Origin: Phocoena phocoena
Lineage: Eukaryota; Chordata; Mammalia; Artiodactyla; Phocoenidae
Reading direction: 5' to 3'
Assembly (NCBI RefSeq): GCF_963924675.1
Contig: NC_089238.1
Coordinates: 27,137,815-27,201,814, forward strand
Length of the DNA stretch: 64,000 nt
Under the pieces are notes generated by a model, which worked only from the letters and a program-made list of their open reading frames with translations, was not told where the DNA came from and searched no databases. Shown piece after piece: positions 35,238 through 46,849 of the stretch. Position 1 is the stretch's first letter; every line of letters begins with the position of its first letter. Made by a program: the position numbers and the translations under genes.

Positions 35238-35349
35238 ACAAATAAAATATTCTCTGGAAGGATGGAATTCCAAGAGATAGGCTCACAGTTGAACAAATAA
35301 AATATTCTCTGGAAGGATGGAATTCCAAGAAATATAGGCTCACAGTTGA
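35238..35349 (+). repeat. Two-copy tandem duplication, about 55-bp unit
   Basis: Unit 1 (35238-35292) and unit 2 (35293-35349) both read ACAAATAAAATATTCTCTGG ... GGCTCACAGTTGA. They differ by essentially one substitution and a 2-base insertion (AAGAGATAGG against AAGAAATATAGG). This near-identity means a recent local duplication. Confidence 0.97.
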
Positions 35350-35479
35350 ACATCACAGCAACAAGTGGAATTTGAGCTAATTAAAATAAAGCCTATAGAA
35401 TAACAACAACAAAGCTTTGGGTAATAAAATCATAAAATGCAAAATATAAACAAAGCATGTTTAGTATAATTAGAAGAAT

Positions 35480-35870
35480 ATAAGAGGGAGTTAAATCTGA
35501 GTTACGAGCAAGAGAGAATACAAAACAGTAGATCTGGAAAAGTACCAAACTGAATTTCTAAAACTGAAAAACATATATAGTATTTGAAGTTAAAAGCTTA
35601 ATGGGTATTTTTAATTGTAAATTCTAATTAGCCAAAGGTATGTACTAGATGCTCAACCTGAAGGAATTATCCAGAATGCAGCATGGGGAGAGAGGGAAAT
35701 AAGAGAAAAAGGAAGCTCTTGAGAGGAGAGAAAGAGAAGGTCCAACATATGTTTAATCAAGTTTCCAGAAAGACAAGAGGAGAAACTGAGGGAGAGGTAA
35801 AACTTGAAGGTAATATTTTTCCAAAATTTATGAAAGACACAAATCTTCAATTCAAAAAGCATGAGTCCAT
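35480..35870 (+). mobile_element. Old L1/HAL1 ORF1-region fragment, sense
   Basis: GATCTGGAAAAGTACCAAACTGAATTTC, CAAGAGGAGAAACTGAGGG, and AATATTTTTCCAAAATTTATGAAAGACACAAATCTTCAATTC follow the end of an ancient L1 ORF1 in degenerate form. The 81-residue frame at 35683-35928 is a remnant of it. Confidence 0.55.
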
Positions 35871-35875
35871 TCCAA

Positions 35876-36387
35876 AACTAAACATTCAACTTGGTGTAAC
35901 AATAACAAATCCAAAAATAGAAGGATGAAAATAATAAAAATAACAGCAGGTATTAATGAGATGGAAAATAAATTTACACTATAGTGTCTCAGTTTCTTTA
36001 ATGATTATAAGATTATTCTAATTTTCTATTTCTTCTGAGTCAAAGTGTTAGTTTACTCTTTCTAAGATTTGTCCATATTATCTATTTTCAAATGTCTTAG
36101 ACTAAATCATTACTAATTTTATTATCTTTCTAATCTTGACAGCTCTGTGGTTATTCTCGTTTCCATTTCTGATGTATTTACGGGCTCCTTTCCTGCCTTT
36201 ATTCATAATAAGACTTGTCAAAAGTTTGTCAATTTTATTAGTCCTTTAAGAAAACCAGTATTTGGTTTTATTGAAATGTTACAGTGTAAATTTATTTTTC
36301 ATCTCATTAATACCTGCTGTTATTTTTATTATTTTCATCCTTCTATTTTTGAATTTGTTATTGTCCAGCCAAGCTGAATGTTTAGCT
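35876..36387. repeat. Large inverted repeat: 105-bp arms, about 302-bp spacer
   Basis: The left arm 35876-35980 and right arm 36283-36387 are reverse complements. Over the inner 73 bases (AATAGAAGGATGAAAATAAT ... AAATTTACACT) only about two differences are seen. The outer 30 bases are more diverged. Both arms look like old L1-type sequence, but one is in sense and the other antisense. The spacer reads as antisense L1 ORF2. Confidence 0.93.
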
Positions 36388-36615
36388 TATTCGATACTAC
36401 CTTCTGATTTTCTAATATAATCATTTTATCAAAATCTATAATTTTTCATCTAAGAAAGCTTTATCTAATCTCACAAGTTTTTTCAAATAGCATTTTTTAT
36501 TATTTAGGTCTTAATATATTCTCATTTCTATTAAGATTTCATCCTTGATTCATGACTAATTCTGAGCATGGTTTCTCATGTCTAATCATATGAGATTTGT
36601 CTAGTTTCTTTCTAT
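35985..36615 (-). mobile_element. Old L1M ORF2 fragment, antisense
   Basis: GTTTGTCAATTTTATTAGTCCTTTAAGAAAACCAGTATTTGGTTTTATTG and TTTTCTAATATAATCATTTTATC are antisense L1 ORF2 wording, highly diverged. Confidence 0.65.
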
Positions 36616-36619
36616 ATAA

Positions 36620-36890
36620 AAGCTTCATTGAGATATAATTCATATATAGTACAACTTACCTGTTAAAGTATAAAATGATTTTTAGTATATCCACAGAGTT
36701 GTGCAACCACCACCACACCAATTTTATAATATTTCCATTCCTCCAAAAGAAACCTCATACCCATCAGTAGCACTCCCCATCTCCCCACAACCCTCTACCC
36801 CTGCTCGAGGCAACCAATAATCTACTTTCTGTCCCTACAGATTTGCCTATTCTGGACATTTCATACAATATGAGGTCTTTTTACCTACCA
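36620..36890 (-). mobile_element. Old L1M UTR fragment, antisense
   Basis: CATTGAGATATAATTCATATATAG, TTTTTAGTATATCCACAGAGTTGTGCAACCACCACCAC, AGAAACCTCATACCCATCAG, CAATAATCTACTTTCTGTCCCTACAGATTTGCCTATTCTGGACATTTCATA are a well-known antisense L1M stretch. Confidence 0.75.
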
Positions 36891-36894
36891 AAAA

Positions 36895-38330
36895 ATTACA
36901 AAAGTTAAAAAGAGTTTAACAAGGTTGCCTGTTACAAAATATAGAGGTGAATAGCCTTTCTAAACACCATCAACAGCTAGAAAGTATAAAAAAATAGGAC
37001 TTACAGTAGCAACATAAGACATAAAACATGTAAGAATAAACCAAACAGAAGATCTGCCAGATCCTTAAGGAGGAAATTAGGAAATCATACTGGAAGACAT
37101 TCTTTAACTACAAGGCAGGATAGAAAACATTAATATAATAAAAAATATAATTTGTCCCCAGATTTCTCTATAGATCAATGTAATTCCATTCAAAATTCCA
37201 ATGGAGGGCTTCCCTGGTGGCGCAGTGGTTGAGAGTCCGCCTGCCGATGCAGGGGACATGGGTTCGTGCCCCGGTCCAGGTGGATCCCACATGCTGCGGA
37301 GCGGCTGGGCCCGTGAGCCATGGCCGCTGAGCCTGCGCGTCCGGAGCCTGTGCTCCGCGACGGGAGAGGCCACAGCAGTGAGAGGCCTGCGTATCGCAAA
37401 AAAAAAAAAAAAAAAAATTCCAATGGAAGTTGAGTTTGACATTCAGTTAAAAATGAATATTCAGGACTGTAAATCTTACCCTTTGGAACAGGGTAAGATT
37501 TTTTAAACAAAATTTTAAAATAAAGCATAAATCACAAAGGAAAAGATTAATAAATTATGCTTATCAAAGGACTCTAATAAGGACAGTAAAGAGAGTTCTT
37601 AAAATGGAAGATACTTGAAACACATATAACCAGTAAAAGGGTGGTACCCAAAATGTTTAAGAAACTCCTACAAACCAGTGAGAAAAAAGACAGGCAACCC
37701 AATAGGAAAATAGGCAGAATTCTTGACCAAATTTTTCAAAACAGGAATCGTGAATTGCCAATAAACATAGGAAAATATGCTGATGGTCATTAAAAACCGG
37801 AAATTTCAAATTGAAGCCAAGTGATATTTTATACCTAATGGATTGGCAAAACTTTTAAATGTCGATTGTATTAAATGTGTTGATTATATTATTACATACT
37901 TCTGGTGGAAATGTAAATTAGTTCAACCACTTTGGAAAACGATTTTGCATTTATTATTTAGTACAGTTAAAAACCAAATACCTAAAAATCAAATTTTACA
38001 CCTAGAAGCACAACCTAGGAAACCTCTCACAGTAGACATTAACAAGGTGATTGATAGCAGCAAAGTTTGTTTTAGCAAAAGCAAAATAAAACAAAAACCT
38101 GAAGAAACACAAATATCTATAGATAGGAGAATGGAGATAGGAGAATGGATTACTACCACCAAAAAGTGAAAATTATACTTTCAATAGCTTCACATCAACA
38201 TTGATAAGGTTCAAGACAATGCTGAGGGAACAGAGTAACGGATGAAAATCTAACGTAAGAAACCCTTTGCTGGAAAGCATACAAGACTCAATAGATTAGA
38301 GATATGCAAGAAAACAAGAGAATGATAAAA
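36895..38330 (+). mobile_element. Old L1M ORF2 3' region, sense, split by a SINE
   Basis: TGTAATTCCATTCAAAATTCCAATGGA (left of the SINE), AAGAAACTCCTACAAACCAGTGAG, CAGGCAACCCAATAGGAAAATAGGCAG, TCTGGTGGAAATGTAAATTAGTTCAACCACTTTGG, and ACAAATATCTATAGATAGGAGAATGG are the ORF2 end of an ancient L1. The frame at 37843-38169 is part of it and is not a gene. Confidence 0.8.
37206..37413 (+). mobile_element. CHR-2-type tRNA-derived SINE
   Basis: It starts GGGCTTCCCTGGTGGCGCAG and ends GCGTATCGC followed by an A run. Perfect 14-base target-site duplications AAAATTCCAATGGA lie at 37192-37205 and 37414-37427. It inserted into an old sense L1M. Confidence 0.98.
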
Positions 38331-38334
38331 CAAC

Positions 38335-38995
38335 ATTTACATTATGAGAGTGTTAAATGCGATGCTAATCTATTTCTTAAGTTAGGTTGATGAGTGCGTG
38401 CATGTATATTTTATTATTTTTCCTTAACCTTAAAAATTCAATGTAACTACTTTGAATTATTTAATATAAACCATTTTTAAACGTTAAAAAGACAGACTGT
38501 TAAAAATAAAAGAGAACCTCAAGGATAATCTTGCAGAGTGATTCTCAAATCATGTGATAACCGTCAGTTGAAATGACGATGATGGTGACAGTAATACTGG
38601 CTTACTCTATGACACACTGTGCTAAGAAGTTAATTATTCCTGATACCAATATACCAAAGTTGTCGAATGGCTTACCCTCAAAAACTATCAGAGCAGAATC
38701 AAGTTTCTTTATATTATTACATCACTTTCACAGAGCGCCTTTAACATCTGCTTTGTTCTTTGGGGAGGGAGGGAAAGAAGAGGCACTGGGAATTACCCAC
38801 GATACAGAGCCAACTTAGGCATGCCTTGCTTGATCTGCTATTGCTGGTAAAGCCTGAATAAGAGAGGTGTTTCCATGCACAATTAGATTTCTTTTCCTGA
38901 AATTCTTTTCAGACTTTTTTTTTTCCCCAGAATCCGGTTGCATTCATGGAACTATGTCACGTATGTGTATATTATCCATCTTGCCCACCATGACA
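38335..38995. other. Unique sequence, no feature recognised
   Basis: No repeat hallmark seen. The frame at 38573-38818 has no domain. Confidence 0.45.
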
Positions 38996-38999
38996 TAAC

Positions 39000-39235
39000 A
39001 GTAGTCATTTACAAAGTGGTTAGCATTTATTGAACACTGTGTTAGGCAGTCATATATTGTCTCATTTAATTCTTATGATAAGAATAAGGGTGGGTACTAA
39101 TGTTCTCTTTATTAAATTAATGAAGAAACACAAGCCTTGAAAGGTTAAGAAACTTACCAAAGGTTTCAGTGCCCACAAGTGATTGATCTGGGTTTCAACC
39201 AGATCTGGTTGATTCTAGAGTCTGATGGCCTGGCC
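39000..39235 (-). repeat. MIR fragment, antisense
   Basis: TAGCATTTATTGAACACTGTGTTAGGCAG, GTCTCATTTAATTCTTATGATAAG, AAACACAAGCCTTGAAAGGTTAAGAAAC and GATCTGGGTTTCAACCAGATCTGG are reverse MIR. Confidence 0.85.
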
Positions 39236-39469
39236 CTCATCCTATTTTTTCTTTCTCAAGAGTTGAAAAGCTCTGATCAAAGACAAGCTCATTATTTTAG
39301 AGGCAAGAAAACCGAGGCCTCTAAATAGAGGTAATGATGCAATATGGGTCAAGTTAGGACACCAAAATAGATAATAGATGACAAGCGTGACATTATATTA
39401 AAAACTGGGAAAAATAAGTTCAGCTGATTTCTACCTGTTTCCATATCTGTAAAAGGAGGTTGGACCATC

Positions 39470-39640
39470 GACGGTTCTTAAGTTTTCTTAGGTCATAGAA
39501 TCTCTCCCCAGAAGAGAGTACATGAGTTCACATTCATGCAATATTTTCATATCATGTCGGGGGTCCCCATCCCCTTGAACCTCATCCCGACGTCTTGTCA
39601 ATATGAGTACGTTTCAGATCAAGAGCCTCTGGACCCCAAA
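39470..39640 (+). repeat. Possible MER20-like hAT remnant
   Basis: CGGTTCTTAAGTTTTCTTAGGTCATAGAATCTCTCC at the left and TTTCAGATCAAGAGCCTCTGG at the right resemble the ends of a MER20-type element. The interior is too diverged to be sure. Confidence 0.4.
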
Positions 39641-39644
39641 GATG

Positions 39645-41700
39645 GGAGAAGTCCCTTCCATCTGAATCATTCAGCATTTCTAAAATCTCTCTTTAAATAG
39701 CTACTAAAGGGAGCCTTCCTAGCCAGCCACAGGGAAGAGAAGCCACCTTTCCTCCTCAATCCTCCACTATCTGCAAACTGAGAAACTCAGTGGGGCCTCG
39801 CCAATATTTCAGTGTCTGCCAAGGAGGGCTTTGTGTCAGGCTTGCTGGCAGTAAACCAGGAAATGAGGGCGGGGGCATTAATAGCCTTTGTAAACAGCAC
39901 CTTCAAGGTCTTCAATCACCAATTTGAGGGTGTTCACCACCAGGGTGGAAAAAAAAGAGGAAAAAGCCAAACAGGAAACGCAATGAAAGGAGATGAAAGC
40001 AAATCAATAAAGAGAGAAACATTTGGTTTGAAGTCTTGCCTTTAAAATAATGGGAACCACCCCCGGGCACCCCCTCCAGAAAGTAATCTGGGGCATTACC
40101 ACAGCTCCGGCCCTTAGGTGTAATTGCCCCAGATTCCAGACACACAGAGGTTTAGAATTCCAGGGCTTTTGCAAAGAATTCAGTTTGGGGACATACATTT
40201 ATTACCACCTTTTAAATAGATGTTTCTTAAAAAAAGAATTTACTTAACGTTAGAAGACAATTCTGTGGATTTTATTTTACTTTTCTTCTTCCCAAATTAA
40301 GAGGAGGCAAAAGGAGTTATCCTGAGGGCCCACGTTCCAAGGACAGTGCAATGTCACAGTATGGGACTGTGTCTCAAGCTGAATTTCTGGAGCGGAGAGG
40401 CAATAGGATTTTCACTTAGAGCCTTGAGAGTGAGACACTCGTCCCCATGGTCCCCTAGGTCATTCAGAATCCAACAGCCTCTGCCTAAGGAAACAGGAAG
40501 CATTGTCCTTGGAGATGGAAGGACTCTTGAAAAATCGAGCATTGTGGAGGCTTGAAGGAAAACTGGTCCTCCCGGCAGTGCAGGAGTGAGGAAGAAATGG
40601 GAACACACTGCATCTCAAGCCTTTAATTTCTTTTTTAGGCATTCATTTTGTTTCTAAGACCTTGAACCAAATGCCTATTTCACGATCACACTTTTTCCTT
40701 TCTGTTTTGCAGAGATGAGACAGGAGAATTGAAGGGGCTCTAGAAGGAAGGTGAACGGATTGGAGGTTTAGGAGAAGACAAGGAGACAGAAACACGATTC
40801 AGTTACACGATGGAAGGGGCCATTATTTTGTGGCGTGAAAAGATGGACGTTTCCAATCCCATCCCTAAATCGTTTTCCAACTCCCACCATCTAGAGAGCT
40901 CACCCTATCTCTGCGACTGGGAGAGTCTCCAGCAAGAGTTTGGATTTGATGAAAATCCCCAATGCCTTTCCAAATCCTATTTTGCAAATTGAATAGGGCA
41001 AAAATCACCCTTTCTGCTCATTTTATAATTCCAGCTCTGTTTAAAAATAAGCACCTGTTTTTTCCTTACTACTATCATTCAGCAAAAGGAAGACCAGCCA
41101 TTATTTTGAGTGTAAGATTTGTTCACTCATTAAATAATTGTTTTTTAAACATTTGCTTTGATTTGGTCTTTTTACGAAGCACTCAACAAATGGACAGCAC
41201 AGAATAATTTTTTCCTCCCACCCTCCTTCTTTTCCTTCTTTTTAGGCTTCAGACTTTTAGCACACAGACAGGAGAGGCGCAGGGAGGGTGGCAAGTTTGG
41301 ATTGCAAGCACCTTTATATTTATTCTGTTTTTTTTTTTTTTTTTCTTTTTTTTGGTTCGGGGGCATTTTACAATGGATGCTTTATGATGCCTAAATTACT
41401 TACTCATCTCTCCCTTCCAAATCCCAGTGATTTACAGGTCTTAATTTTATAGATATTCCCTGCAAGACCTCCCCTCTCCTGGAACCTCAAACTTTCTTCA
41501 CATTCTTCTACTTGAGTCCAGTTTCTGTGGTCACTGGGTCACGGGGCACTAACCGTCACCATAAACTATCAAGTTTGCTCCTTCTCTCTTGGGTCTGCTT
41601 GAGGGAAGCCCACTTCTATCAGGGCTGTGTGTTGCTTCTGGGTGCATATGGGACAGTCAGGCTGGGAAGCGCCCATAGCAAACCCACTGAGTACTGGTTC
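39645..41700. other. Unique block, no repeat or gene recognised
   Basis: Two kb without clear transposon hallmarks apart from a T-rich run at 41331-41353. Open frames at 39812-40045, 40354-40608 (minus) and 41158-41394 have no recognisable domain. The absence of repeats may itself point to constrained non-coding sequence. Confidence 0.5.
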
Positions 41701-41709
41701 TAATTCTCA

Positions 41710-41870
41710 GTGACACATTGGGCTTAGCTGGAGAATTCTGAAAAATAAAGTTTCCCAGTCCCCACACCCAGAGGTTCTGAGATCAATGGCCTGGCATCCC
41801 TAGGCATCAGATTGTTTAAAACTTCCTTAGTAGATTCTAATTTGCAGTCAAGTTTGAGAACTAGTGCGTT
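41710..41870 (+). repeat. MER5A-like hAT MITE remnant
   Basis: GGGCTTAGCTGGAGAATTCTG, CCCAGTCCCCACACCCAGAGGTTCTGAGATC and GCAGTCAAGTTTGAGAACTAGTG follow MER5A to its terminal repeat. Confidence 0.7.
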
Positions 41871-41874
41871 AGTG

Positions 41875-43880
41875 TCTTTCCGTTCCTTCTCAATTGTGAT
41901 TTTTTTCCCACCTCCATTGACAATTAGAATCAATGATATACCCAGATATGTGAAAATTTCTGTGCACTTTCTGTCTGCAGGCTTCTGAGATTGGGACTGT
42001 TAATAGCCATCAGAGACCCCCACTTTCCCCTGTCCCCCAAGCCTGGGGAAGCTGCTCAGGGGATTATTTATGAAAACAGCGTACACACCGAGATGAAAAT
42101 GGCAACCTTACCCTGAAGATCCAAAACCAGTTCTTTTAACAAAGTGTACTCTCTTCTCAGATTCCCTGAAGTCTGTATCAAAACCCAACTCCTCAAATAT
42201 TGTGATGGGATTTTGCATCAACATAAGAATCCCTTCCCGCTGCGGTTCGATGCCTCAGTTCTGTGATGTCTGGTGGCACCTTTGTAAGAAGGCCCGGTCT
42301 TTGTCAGCCTGAAATTAAATCAGAGCCCAGGAGTCTTCACATTCAGAACCCTAGCGACGTGCTGTTTTGAGAAATGACTGTTCAAGCTTGGTGGGAGTGG
42401 GAGAATTCTGAGATTTAATCGGAGGAAATTTCACATGAAAGACATTCAACGAATGCATCAAGCCCTGCCTTCCTAAAATTCTCCTCTTTATGCCAGGTGC
42501 AAAGTGGCTTTAACACTCAGAGGCAAAGTATCTCTTACACCATAAAACACTGTTCTGGGTAAACATGACGAGGTTTACTAGAGAGAGTGTAAACTTCCCA
42601 GAAAAGATGAGATAATGGCTCCTCGGCAGGTGCAACACAGACGTCTATGGCCACGGATGGAAATATCTGTGCATGTCTTGATTTAAACACCAACCCTGTA
42701 GCCCTCTCCTTGAATTAGGAAGATATGGAGAGAGGGGATTGGATCAGAATGTGGGATTTCATTTGATCCTAGGATCCCGAGACCCATTTAAACACTGACA
42801 AATCTAAGAGCGTGATGCCAGATGAATTTGCAAGTGGAAAGTGCATCTGATACATTTAATAACCGTGAAAGGAAACGTTCTCCATAGCACACTCTTAGGA
42901 CTTGCAAGTTCTCAGATTCTTGCGAGTCGTGGAAAGTGGGGGAAATGGTTTTTCTCACTTGCGAATGGTTTGGCCCAACACCAATAAATGACTCACTGAA
43001 ACTCTGGCAGACGAGGCAGGTTAAAACTGTGGCTTTGGCTTTGCCTGAATTTCCATGATCTTTGAGTAGACTTCCAGGACACGTGATGTTACTCTTATCA
43101 GATTCCCTGCCCCTTCACCACACACGGAATCTCAACCAGAAGCCCTGTTTAGATGGAAATGCCATCCTTTATTACAGTGAGGATTTAATCTAATAAAAGA
43201 GTCCTTCATAATGGTTGCACTTGGCTTTAATTAGTTCTTTCCAATTTCCTTTGAAATTTCAGGTGGGCTGAGTAGAAAGAGGGACTTCATCTGTGTGAAA
43301 GATTCTGTTAAAGTGAAGAGGAAAGGCAAAGAACACAGAGATCCACGAGAGTTTTCCACTCCTAGGTTCACAGAAAAATGCCTTCTCCAACCTAGAAATG
43401 GCTGCAGTCACCATGTTTTCTTTTTATGAGCAGTGGAATAAACTGAAGGCCAGTGGGGCTAAAACTAACTAAGGGTACAGCAACACTTTGAGGAAACCAA
43501 AGGTCTTTTTGGACACTGGGAAATCAAGATTCTACAAGATAATGATTTGTCCATCCAAGAATTCTGATTAGAATACTTGATCCTGTTGTCTTTTTGTTTT
43601 TTTCTTTTAAATTAAAAAAGTTCAAGAGCTCATACGTGTGCATGGAACATTCTAAATAGAACAAAAGGGCATGCAATTACAAGTAGGCTCCTTTCCACGA
43701 ATATCCTCCAGACGTATCCTTCAGAGTATCCTCTGAAGGTAGGTGCACCTTCATCTTGAAATCCAGCCTTAGGACATGGAGCCAGATGCAAAGACCATGC
43801 CAGCTGCCTTGACGTTCTTCAAACAGCTGATGACACAAGGTAGGCAGTTTATAGGCTCATCCTACAGCCTGAAGAGATGG
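41875..43880. other. Unique 2-kb block, no repeat or gene recognised
   Basis: No transposon wording, microsatellite or open frame over 60 codons appears in most of this block. It is a candidate conserved non-coding region by exclusion only. Confidence 0.5.
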
Positions 43881-43884
43881 GGAC

Positions 43885-44235
43885 TACTATTTACTAAGTG
43901 CTGTGGGTCCCACATTTGTTACCACATTTAACTTCATCAATACCATGTCAGGACCAACTATGCAATTTGTAAGGCTCAGTGCAAAGTAAAAATATAGAAG
44001 GCCCTTGTGCAAAAATTAAGAATTTCAAGACGGCGCTGGCAGAGCACTAAACCAAGTGAGGGGCCCTTCCTGACTGCACAGGTTGCCCCCCCATGGAACG
44101 AGGCCTGTACCGCTCATTAGGGGAGTGTTATTATCCCCAGTGAACAAATGAGAGTAGGAGCCCCACAGAGGCAGTATGGCTTGTTCAAGGTTGTTTGGGC
44201 CAGTGAGGGTCACAAGCCATACTCAAGCCCAGTGT
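43885..44235 (-). repeat. MIR, antisense, split by another insertion
   Basis: The left part (TTTACTAAGTGCTGTGG, CCACATTTAACTTCATC) and right part (TTATTATCCCCAGTGAACAAATGAGAG, GGCAGTATGGCTTGTTCAAGG, CACAAGCCATACTCAAGCCC) form one reverse MIR, interrupted at about 43945-44115. Confidence 0.7.
43945..44115 (+). mobile_element. Old insertion inside a MIR, family not named
   Basis: CAGGACCAACTATGCAATTTGTAAGGCTCAGTGCAAAG, AAATTAAGAATTTCAAGACGGCGCTGGCAGAGC, GGGGCCCTTCC and GACTGCACAGGTTGCCCCCC are wording I know as a dispersed mammalian repeat, probably a DNA-transposon remnant. Its exact ends are not determined. Confidence 0.5.
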
Positions 44236-44239
44236 ATTG

Positions 44240-45425
44240 GACCAAAGACTGCAGTCTGTCTGCAAACTTGAGTGTCTTAGCCCCTGAACCTTCCAAGGAC
44301 ATCTTCCTGGGCCAATGGGGCAAATCACTATTCAGTAACGTTCCTATGGTTCACTTAGAAAGGAGTCTGCCTGGGAAATGTTTAGGGTGATCGGCACATT
44401 ATGATAATTCAAGCTGAATTACAATTCTTATCTTGGATTATAAAATGCCATTCAGGGTGCAAGTTCATAGATGAATCGAGTTTATTTATAATAAGTATGT
44501 CTAGTCAAAATAGGAGAACTACTTAACATTATAATTAAAACTGATACATATCTAGTTGAAAAACTATCCAGTCCCTAAAACACTTCCACAGGAGATGGCT
44601 ACATACTTTGGCACAAAATCTCCCTGCCCCTTCCAAAACATTTAATTTTTTATTCTGAATGGGAGATTGTAACTTTTCCCACAATATCATATCAAACAAA
44701 AGTGCAACATTATGCATTCAATAAACCTCAGCACCAGGCAGCCTGGGCATCAACTGCACTTGTGTTGTAAGCTGAGACTCAAGGAAACATTTATTTATTT
44801 AAAATATTTTTGCCCATAAGTTAAGACAAACAGCAATATTTCATTTCACTGTGTTTTAAGACAGCCCTGTAGACAGAATCCTGCAGACCAAGGCTATGAT
44901 CACGCTTACATCTGTAGACAGATTTAATTATTTTTTTCTTTGATGTCAGATATCCACTGAGAATTTTACATATGAACCTAGTTCACTTGCAAGTGGGCTG
45001 TATATTGACTATGGAAAACTATACAACCCTTTTCCATTATATTCATTATTTTCTCTATAAATTTGTCCACGAGCATGGCAACTCTCTAATGGCGTATGAG
45101 GGGCGAGGTTAGGGTTAGCGTTAGGCTGGTAGCAGACAAAGCCGTGTGAGTTGTTTCAAGGAGGCACAAGTAAGGGAGTTGCAGAAGGATGGACGATGAT
45201 GTCATTATGATAGGGAGAGCTTAAGGTCATCTCTTAGAGGTGGCCCCACTTGTAAAATCTCCAAAGGTGAAGTCTTTACAATGTCACTGTTGATTATTTA
45301 TTTTGATACTTTAGTATCAAAAGTTCTTCTCTAGGACCAACCTAAATCTTTCAGTGTTTTTTTCTGACTTCTTTCATTTTGTAAATAATTGACATCTCCT
45401 TTCATTGCTATTATCAGTGAGCATG
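44240..45425. other. Unique sequence, no gene called
   Basis: It includes a short telomere-like patch at 45108-45126. No repeat family is recognised. Confidence 0.5.
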
Positions 45426-45431
45426 AACTAG

Positions 45432-45592
45432 AGCAGTGTTTTTCAAGGTATGACCCCTCCAAACCAGCAGCATCGACATTACCTGGGCACCCACTGAAAC
45501 AGCAATTCTGGGGCTGAGGCCCGGCCATCTGTGTTTAACAAACTCTCCAGTTGATTCTGATGTGGGCCAAGTTTTGCAAACCACTGAGCTAG
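45432..45592 (+). mobile_element. MER5A (hAT-Charlie MITE)
   Basis: It begins CAGTGTTTTTCAAGGTATGACC and ends GTTTTGCAAACCACTG, the hAT terminal repeats, with CCAGCAGCATCGACATTACCTGGG and CTCCAGTTGATTCTGATG inside. The 8-base flanks AACTAGAG and AGCTAGAA are a plausible decayed target duplication. Confidence 0.88.
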
Positions 45593-45849
45593 AAGTTGAG
45601 TACATGAGATGGGGTGAGTTCTCTGGAGAAGTAATGAAATTCTGATGATTCCGTCACAAGGAGACATCCTACCTAGCCTCAAAGTGAGAGGCTTTCTCTC
45701 AGAAAATGAGGCAGGATGCAGATTCACACACATTCTGTAGGTTTTCCATGTATACTAAAAGCAGGTGTATTCTGAAAGTAAGTGTGACTTCTGTTGTTTT
45801 TAAGTCAAAGGTCATTTGTTCTAAGACAGGTATGCATCAAAAGTCTTGG

Positions 45850-46010
45850 GTCTAGACCCTCACTGCATCAGAATCACCGGGGGAATATCTGAAAATAGCT
45901 CTACATCCTCTACCCCCACAATATACACATTTAATTGGTCTGGGGTGGTACCATGTCTTTTAAAAGTTCTTAAGATGATTCTGATGTGCATTTAGGGTTG
46001 AGGACAATTA
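45850..46010 (+). mobile_element. MER5A-like remnant
   Basis: CACTGCATCAGAATCACCGGGGG, TTTAATTGGTCTGGGGTGG and TTCTTAAGATGATTCTGATGTGCATTTAGGG follow MER5A without clear ends. Confidence 0.75.
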
Positions 46011-46329
46011 CTACAAATGTATGGTATTCCTGCTACTACTATTAATAAATATTTTTGGTGCTTTTTAAAGTAGATATTTGAGATTTAAGTCATCCCTTTA
46101 CTGTAAAGGAAATCTGGGCTCTAATCCTATCTGAATATCCAGGGAAAAGCCTGTTTCCCCACACTGTGTCTCAGTTTCCCTGTCTGTCCACTGAGGGTCC
46201 TGGCAATGATGCCCTCTGGTTCTGTCTCCCCATTGGCCCAGAGCCTTCACAAATGGGAGTCACTCTGGGAACAGGTGCTGGCCATCCCTGTGGAAGGAGA
46301 ACCAAGGAGGAGAGACATACCCTACTGAG

Positions 46330-46470
46330 TCTACTCGCCCAAGAACTAACGCTGAAGCCCCCCGAGGAAGGAACCGTGTCTTAGGTTTTGCTGAAGTCTT
46401 TATGAGGCTGGGTTCAGTTCCTTGCTTGTAACAAATGTTCAGCCCATAGTTAATGAGTCCGCAACTAAAT
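46330..46470 (+). repeat. L2 3'-end-like fragment
   Basis: GAAGGAACCGTGTCTTAGGTTTTGC...TTCCTTGCTTGTAACAAATGTTCA resembles a decayed L2 end. Confidence 0.4.
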
Positions 46471-46549
46471 ACACGGTAAGTTGTAATTTTAAGAAGAGAG
46501 TGGATGAAAATAGCTGATAAAGTTGATGACGATGATGGAGAAGACTAAT

Positions 46550-46790
46550 AATGTTTGCTGAGAACTCTCAGTGACAATCAATGTGATGTAGATCTACTCA
46601 CCTCATTTACTCAACAAAACATGCCTATGAGGTCAGCACTATAAATACCCACATTGTACAGGCGGGGGAGACTGGTGCTCAGGGGATTATGGAACTTGCC
46701 CAAGGTCACCAAATAGCGGTGTCAGTGGGGATTCCGACACAGCCTTGTCTGACTTGAGACATTTACCACTCTGCAGCAGGATTAAACCCT
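46550..46790 (-). repeat. MIR fragment, antisense
   Basis: CACATTGTACAGGCGGGGGAGACTGGTGCTCAGGGG, GAACTTGCCCAAGGTCACCAAATAGC and GGGGATTCCGACACAGCC are reverse MIR. Confidence 0.85.
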
Positions 46791-46849
46791 CTTTAACGGT
46801 TCTCAAGAAACTTCCGCTTCTCTTGGTACATTCCTATATGACATTTTAA

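Noticed and set aside
37843..38169. 108-residue frame as a candidate small gene
   Set aside because: It is the decayed C-terminal ORF2 region of an ancient L1.
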